DNA of 64,000 nucleotides from Psychroflexus gondwanensis ACAM 44 (GTDB lineage Bacteria > Bacteroidota > Bacteroidia > Flavobacteriales > Flavobacteriaceae), in assembly GCF_000355905.1 (NCBI RefSeq), contig NZ_APLF01000008.1, positions 1-64,000 on the forward strand, given 5' to 3'. Made by a program: the position numbers and the translations under genes. The number at the start of each line of letters is the position of its first letter. The stretch's first letter is position 1. Below are positions 61,172 to 64,000 of the stretch, in pieces. Under the pieces are notes generated by a model, which saw only the letters and a list, made by a program, of their open reading frames with translations, did not search any database and was not told where the DNA came from.

Positions 61172-63091
61172 ATGAAAACAACAATGAAATCTTTAACTTA
61201 TTTTTTCGCATTGGCTTGCTTTACTTTAGTAGCATCAAGCTGCAGTAGTGACGATGATGTTCCTGTTGGTCCTGAACCAGGTTCTGAACTTGAATTGGAA
61301 GGGAGTATTTCCTCCGATGTAGCTTTAGATTCTAGCCTCGAGTATACTTTAAATGGAACTTTAAGTGTAGAAGCGGGAGCTAGCTTAACCATACCTGCAG
61401 GAACAAATATTGCTACAGGAACAGGGACAGATGTTTATATTATCGTTCAAAAAGGTGCGACTATTGATATTGCGGGGACACCATCTAATCCAGTGATTAT
61501 GAGCCCAGCGAGTTCAGGATCTTGGGGGGGGTTAGTAATCGCCGGAAACGCAGAAACTACTGAAGGTATAGATGCTATAGCAGAAGTAGGTGGAATTCTT
61601 TACGGAGGCACCAATGCGGAGGATAATTCTGGTAGCGTTGAGTATTTGATTTTAAGACAAACGGGAGCACAAATTAATGCAGAATCCCAATTTAATGGTC
61701 TTACGCTTTATGCTGTTGGAAGCGGAACCACATTAAATAATATCGCCATTTTTAATGGACAAGATGATGGTGTAGAATTTTTTGGAGGATCTGCAAATCT
61801 TACTAACTTTTATGCTGAAAACCTACAAGATGATGCTGTAGACTGGACTGAAGGTTGGAACGGAGTCCTAACAAATGCCTACGTGCTTCATACCGATGAA
61901 AACTTTTCTACTGCAGTAGAAGCTGACGGTATAAATGGAAATCCAACTTTGACCAATTTTACTGCAATATCTACAGTCGGAGGAACAGCCTTACAATTTA
62001 AAGTAGAATCTGGAGCAACTATTACAGGACTTTCTTTATCAGGTTACGGAACTTCCGTTGATATGAGAGACAATGGTGCACTTTCTAACGTGCAAATTGA
62101 AGGCGAAAATGCTGATCCTAACTTACCTTACACTGGTCCAGCAACTGTAAATGTTAGTGATTTTGATTGGGCAACTGAAGCCAATAGCAACGTCAATAAC
62201 GTGTTGAGTGGTGAGATTACTGGTAACGTTACTTTAGACTCAAGTATAAGCTATAGCTTACCAGGTGTCCTAAGTGTTGAATCTGGTGCTACATTAACTA
62301 TCCCAGCAGGAACAACAATTACAACAGGTACTGGAACAGATGTCTATATGGTAGTTCAAAAAGGAGGAACAATCAATATTAATGGTACTGAAACTAGCCC
62401 AGTAGTTATGGCTCCAAGTGGAGAAGGAGCTTGGGGAGGTTTGGTGATTGCTGGAAAAGCTGAAACTACTGAAGGAATTGATGCAATCGCAGAAGTAGGA
62501 GGGATAGTATATGGTGGTACTGATGTTGAAGATAATTCAGGAACTATCACTTACTTAATCCTAAGACAAACAGGTTCTCAAATCAACGCTGAATCTCAGT
62601 TCAATGGTTTAACGCTTTATGCGGTAGGCAGTATGACTACCTTAGAAAATATTGCAGTGATTGGTGGACAAGATGATGGTGTAGAGTTCTTTGGAGGATC
62701 TGCTAATCTTACCAATTTTTATGCTGTAGATACTGAAGATGATGCAGTAGACTGGACTGAAGGTTGGAACGGAGTTTTAACCAATACATTTGTAAAACAT
62801 ACGCTAGAGAACTTTTCTACAGCAGTAGAAGCTGACGGTATAAATGGAAACCCAACCATTATTAACTTTGCAGCAGTTTCAGAAACAAATACGGGAACAG
62901 CATTACAATTTAAAGCTAATTCAGGAGCAACAATTACTGGTTTGTCTCTTACAGGATATCAAACAATTATTGATATGAGAGATGATGGGCCATTAGAAAA
63001 TGTTGTAATTGATGGTGCTACAGGAGATCCAAGTGTTGTTTATGACACAGCAACAGTTGTGGAATCAGATTTCAGTTGGGCAACTAACTAA
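61172..63091 (+). CDS. Surface lipoprotein with two tandem right-handed-repeat domains
   Basis: The 639-residue lipoprotein has lipobox VASSCSSDDD (Cys 24). Two homologous halves follow, offset by about 303 residues (909 bases at DNA level). Each has a TIPAGT-type start, WGGLVIAG, DAIAEVGGI, QDDGVEFFGGSANLTNFYA, and AVDWTEGWNGVLTN ending SDFxWATN. The repeated short strands suggest a right-handed beta-helix. Such proteins are often mis-annotated as multidrug transporters; no transport motif is seen. It is probably the surface partner of the upstream receptor. Confidence 0.8.
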   Translation: MKTTMKSLTYFFALACFTLVASSCSSDDDVPVGPEPGSELELEGSISSDVALDSSLEYTLNGTLSVEAGASLTIPAGTNIATGTGTDVYIIVQKGATIDIAGTPSNPVIMSPASSGSWGGLVIAGNAETTEGIDAIAEVGGILYGGTNAEDNSGSVEYLILRQTGAQINAESQFNGLTLYAVGSGTTLNNIAIFNGQDDGVEFFGGSANLTNFYAENLQDDAVDWTEGWNGVLTNAYVLHTDENFSTAVEADGINGNPTLTNFTAISTVGGTALQFKVESGATITGLSLSGYGTSVDMRDNGALSNVQIEGENADPNLPYTGPATVNVSDFDWATEANSNVNNVLSGEITGNVTLDSSISYSLPGVLSVESGATLTIPAGTTITTGTGTDVYMVVQKGGTININGTETSPVVMAPSGEGAWGGLVIAGKAETTEGIDAIAEVGGIVYGGTDVEDNSGTITYLILRQTGSQINAESQFNGLTLYAVGSMTTLENIAVIGGQDDGVEFFGGSANLTNFYAVDTEDDAVDWTEGWNGVLTNTFVKHTLENFSTAVEADGINGNPTIINFAAVSETNTGTALQFKANSGATITGLSLTGYQTIIDMRDDGPLENVVIDGATGDPSVVYDTATVVESDFSWATN

Positions 63092-63117
63092 TTATTCTTT
63101 TACTACCAATTAGCCGA

Positions 63118-63147
63118 AAGCTGCTCCATTTGGAGCAGTTTTTTTTG
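63118..63147 (+). terminator. Terminator of the receptor-lipoprotein unit
   Basis: CTGCTCC and GGAGCAG form a 7-bp perfect stem with an ATTT loop and eight T after it, about 27 bases beyond the stop. The remaining bases up to the response regulator are AT-rich, with one motif shared with 37221-37260. Confidence 0.9.
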
Positions 63148-63369
63148 TTCCTAATTCCAATTTAAATTTATAATGTCGCATAAATAAATTGAATTGCTTT
63201 TTAGGTGATTGAAGTTAAAATAATTAGCATAGCCTTAGCTTCAGTACTTATATTTTAAAAAATAAAACGAAAAAAGCCAGTGCCGAATTCGTTTTGGTAA
63301 AACGATTTATTAGGGCATCACAGTTTTAAATTGGTATTAACCTTAACTTTATGCTAATATTCGATTTGC

Positions 63370-63377
63370 TAAATTTG
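63370..63377 (+). promoter_or_regulatory. -7 element of the response regulator gene
   Basis: TAAATTTG matches TAnnTTTG, 22 bases before the ATG; TTAACCTTAAC lies about 26 bases upstream and may be part of an activator site. No -33 TTG at the right distance. Confidence 0.45.
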
Positions 63378-63399
63378 TCAATATTAAAACTTAAACTAC

Positions 63400-64000
63400 A
63401 TGAAGAAATCTGACATCACTATCCTTGTTGTAGACGACGATCCGGATATTTTGGAAATATTGAGTTACAATCTCAATGCTGAAGGCTACAAAGTGATTAC
63501 TGCGGAAGATGGCGTCCAGGCTGTAAAAAAAGCTAAAAAGAAAAAGCCTCATTTGGTAATTTTGGATGTGATGATGCCAGAGATGGATGGTATAGAGGCC
63601 TGCGAACAAATTAGAGAGACCAAAGGCCTAGAAAACACCGTCATTACCTTTTTAACGGCTAGAGGAGAAGATTATTCTCAAATGGCAGGCTTCGATGCGG
63701 GTGCAGACGATTATATAACCAAACCTGTAAAGCCTAAAGTGTTGATGAGTAAAGTAAAAGCTTTGCTTAGACGGTTTAAGTCCAATGCTTCTGAGGAAAA
63801 CATCTATAAAATCGGGGGTATCGTGATCAACCGCGATGAGTATAAAATTTCCAGTGATGGTGTAGAAATGACTTTACCAAGAAAAGAATTTGAATTGCTA
63901 TCTTTACTCACTTCAGAACCTAATAAAGTATTTAAAAGAGATGATATTTTGAACACCGTTTGGGGAAATGAAGTGGTGGTTGGTGGAAGAACCATCGATG
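63400..64000 (+). CDS. PhoB/OmpR-type response regulator (3' end outside window)
   Basis: Two hundred codons are present before the window ends. The receiver domain has the acidic pair VVDDDPD, the phospho-acceptor aspartate in VILDVMMPEMDG, the switch Thr in FLTARGEDY and the lysine in YITKPVKPKV. The DNA-binding winged helix begins after residue 140 (LPRKEFELLSLLTSEPNKVF) and reaches VWGNEVVVGGRTID, most of the recognition helix. It would dimerise on 11-bp direct repeats. It is the plausible regulator of the upstream receptor-lipoprotein unit. A partner histidine kinase would be expected next. Confidence 0.9.
   Translation, partial: MKKSDITILVVDDDPDILEILSYNLNAEGYKVITAEDGVQAVKKAKKKKPHLVILDVMMPEMDGIEACEQIRETKGLENTVITFLTARGEDYSQMAGFDAGADDYITKPVKPKVLMSKVKALLRRFKSNASEENIYKIGGIVINRDEYKISSDGVEMTLPRKEFELLSLLTSEPNKVFKRDDILNTVWGNEVVVGGRTID

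Overview
The window looks like a chromosomal segment of a marine-type member of the Flavobacteriaceae (Bacteroidota). The base composition is AT-rich. Promoters fit the flavobacterial TTG / TAnnTTTG pattern, Shine-Dalgarno sequences are mostly absent, and several products carry type IX secretion (T9SS) C-terminal sorting domains. TonB-dependent receptors and uncharacterised families typical of the phylum (DUF4837, DUF4301, DUF5686) are present. The genus cannot be fixed from the sequence alone.

Layout. 0-6.2 kb (minus strand): two tRNA-Val genes, folC, a tonB-exbD-exbB energy-transduction set, an amino-acid dehydrogenase and anmK. 6.3-10.5 kb: an acyl-CoA dehydrogenase, then a small accessory block of secreted T9SS paralogues closed by a decayed second copy of the dehydrogenase 3' end. 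10.5-14 kb: a thiamine-binding-type protein, a PnuC/PnuT-type transporter, an AAA-type kinase, a DUF4301 protein and the ribosome-rescue factor ArfB. 14-19.4 kb: PEP carboxylase and a TonB-dependent receptor under a TPP riboswitch. 19.4-28.3 kb: three long purine-rich low-complexity tracts, two of which flank a lone four-helix-bundle (23S IVP-type) gene inside a polyamine cluster (arginine decarboxylase, agmatinase, deoxyhypusine-synthase-like enzyme, GNAT-nitrilase fusion). 31-37.4 kb: a second accessory block with a membrane-bound TPR-LuxR regulator and a 1292-residue modular adhesin, again closed by a second copy of the 3' end of the upstream gene. 37.4-39.8 kb: metalloproteases and a lipoprotein.

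39.8-44.1 kb is the translation cluster rplM-rpsI-rpsB-tsf-pyrH-frr. It is followed by DUF5686, an MMPL/RND transporter, a TrmN6-type methyltransferase, a glutaryl-CoA-dehydrogenase-like enzyme, DUF3050, and an iron-sulfur/redox set (ferredoxin, FNR-type reductase, NifU-type protein, Mrp). 56-64 kb holds a secreted T9SS protein, a large TonB-dependent receptor, a duplicated-domain lipoprotein and the start of a PhoB-type response regulator. An 11-bp direct-repeat operator sits directly upstream of the receptor's -7 element.

The most unusual features are: (i) the purine-rich tracts that bracket the four-helix-bundle gene; (ii) two independent accessory blocks that each sit between a complete gene and a diverged duplicate of that gene's last 111-204 bp; (iii) a pair of tandem TTACGG-N5-CCGTAA palindromes; and (iv) a PhoB-like operator in front of an outer-membrane uptake pair. 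Several genes are decaying: an outer-membrane protein, a small secreted protein, a MORN-like fragment and the two duplicated 3' ends.
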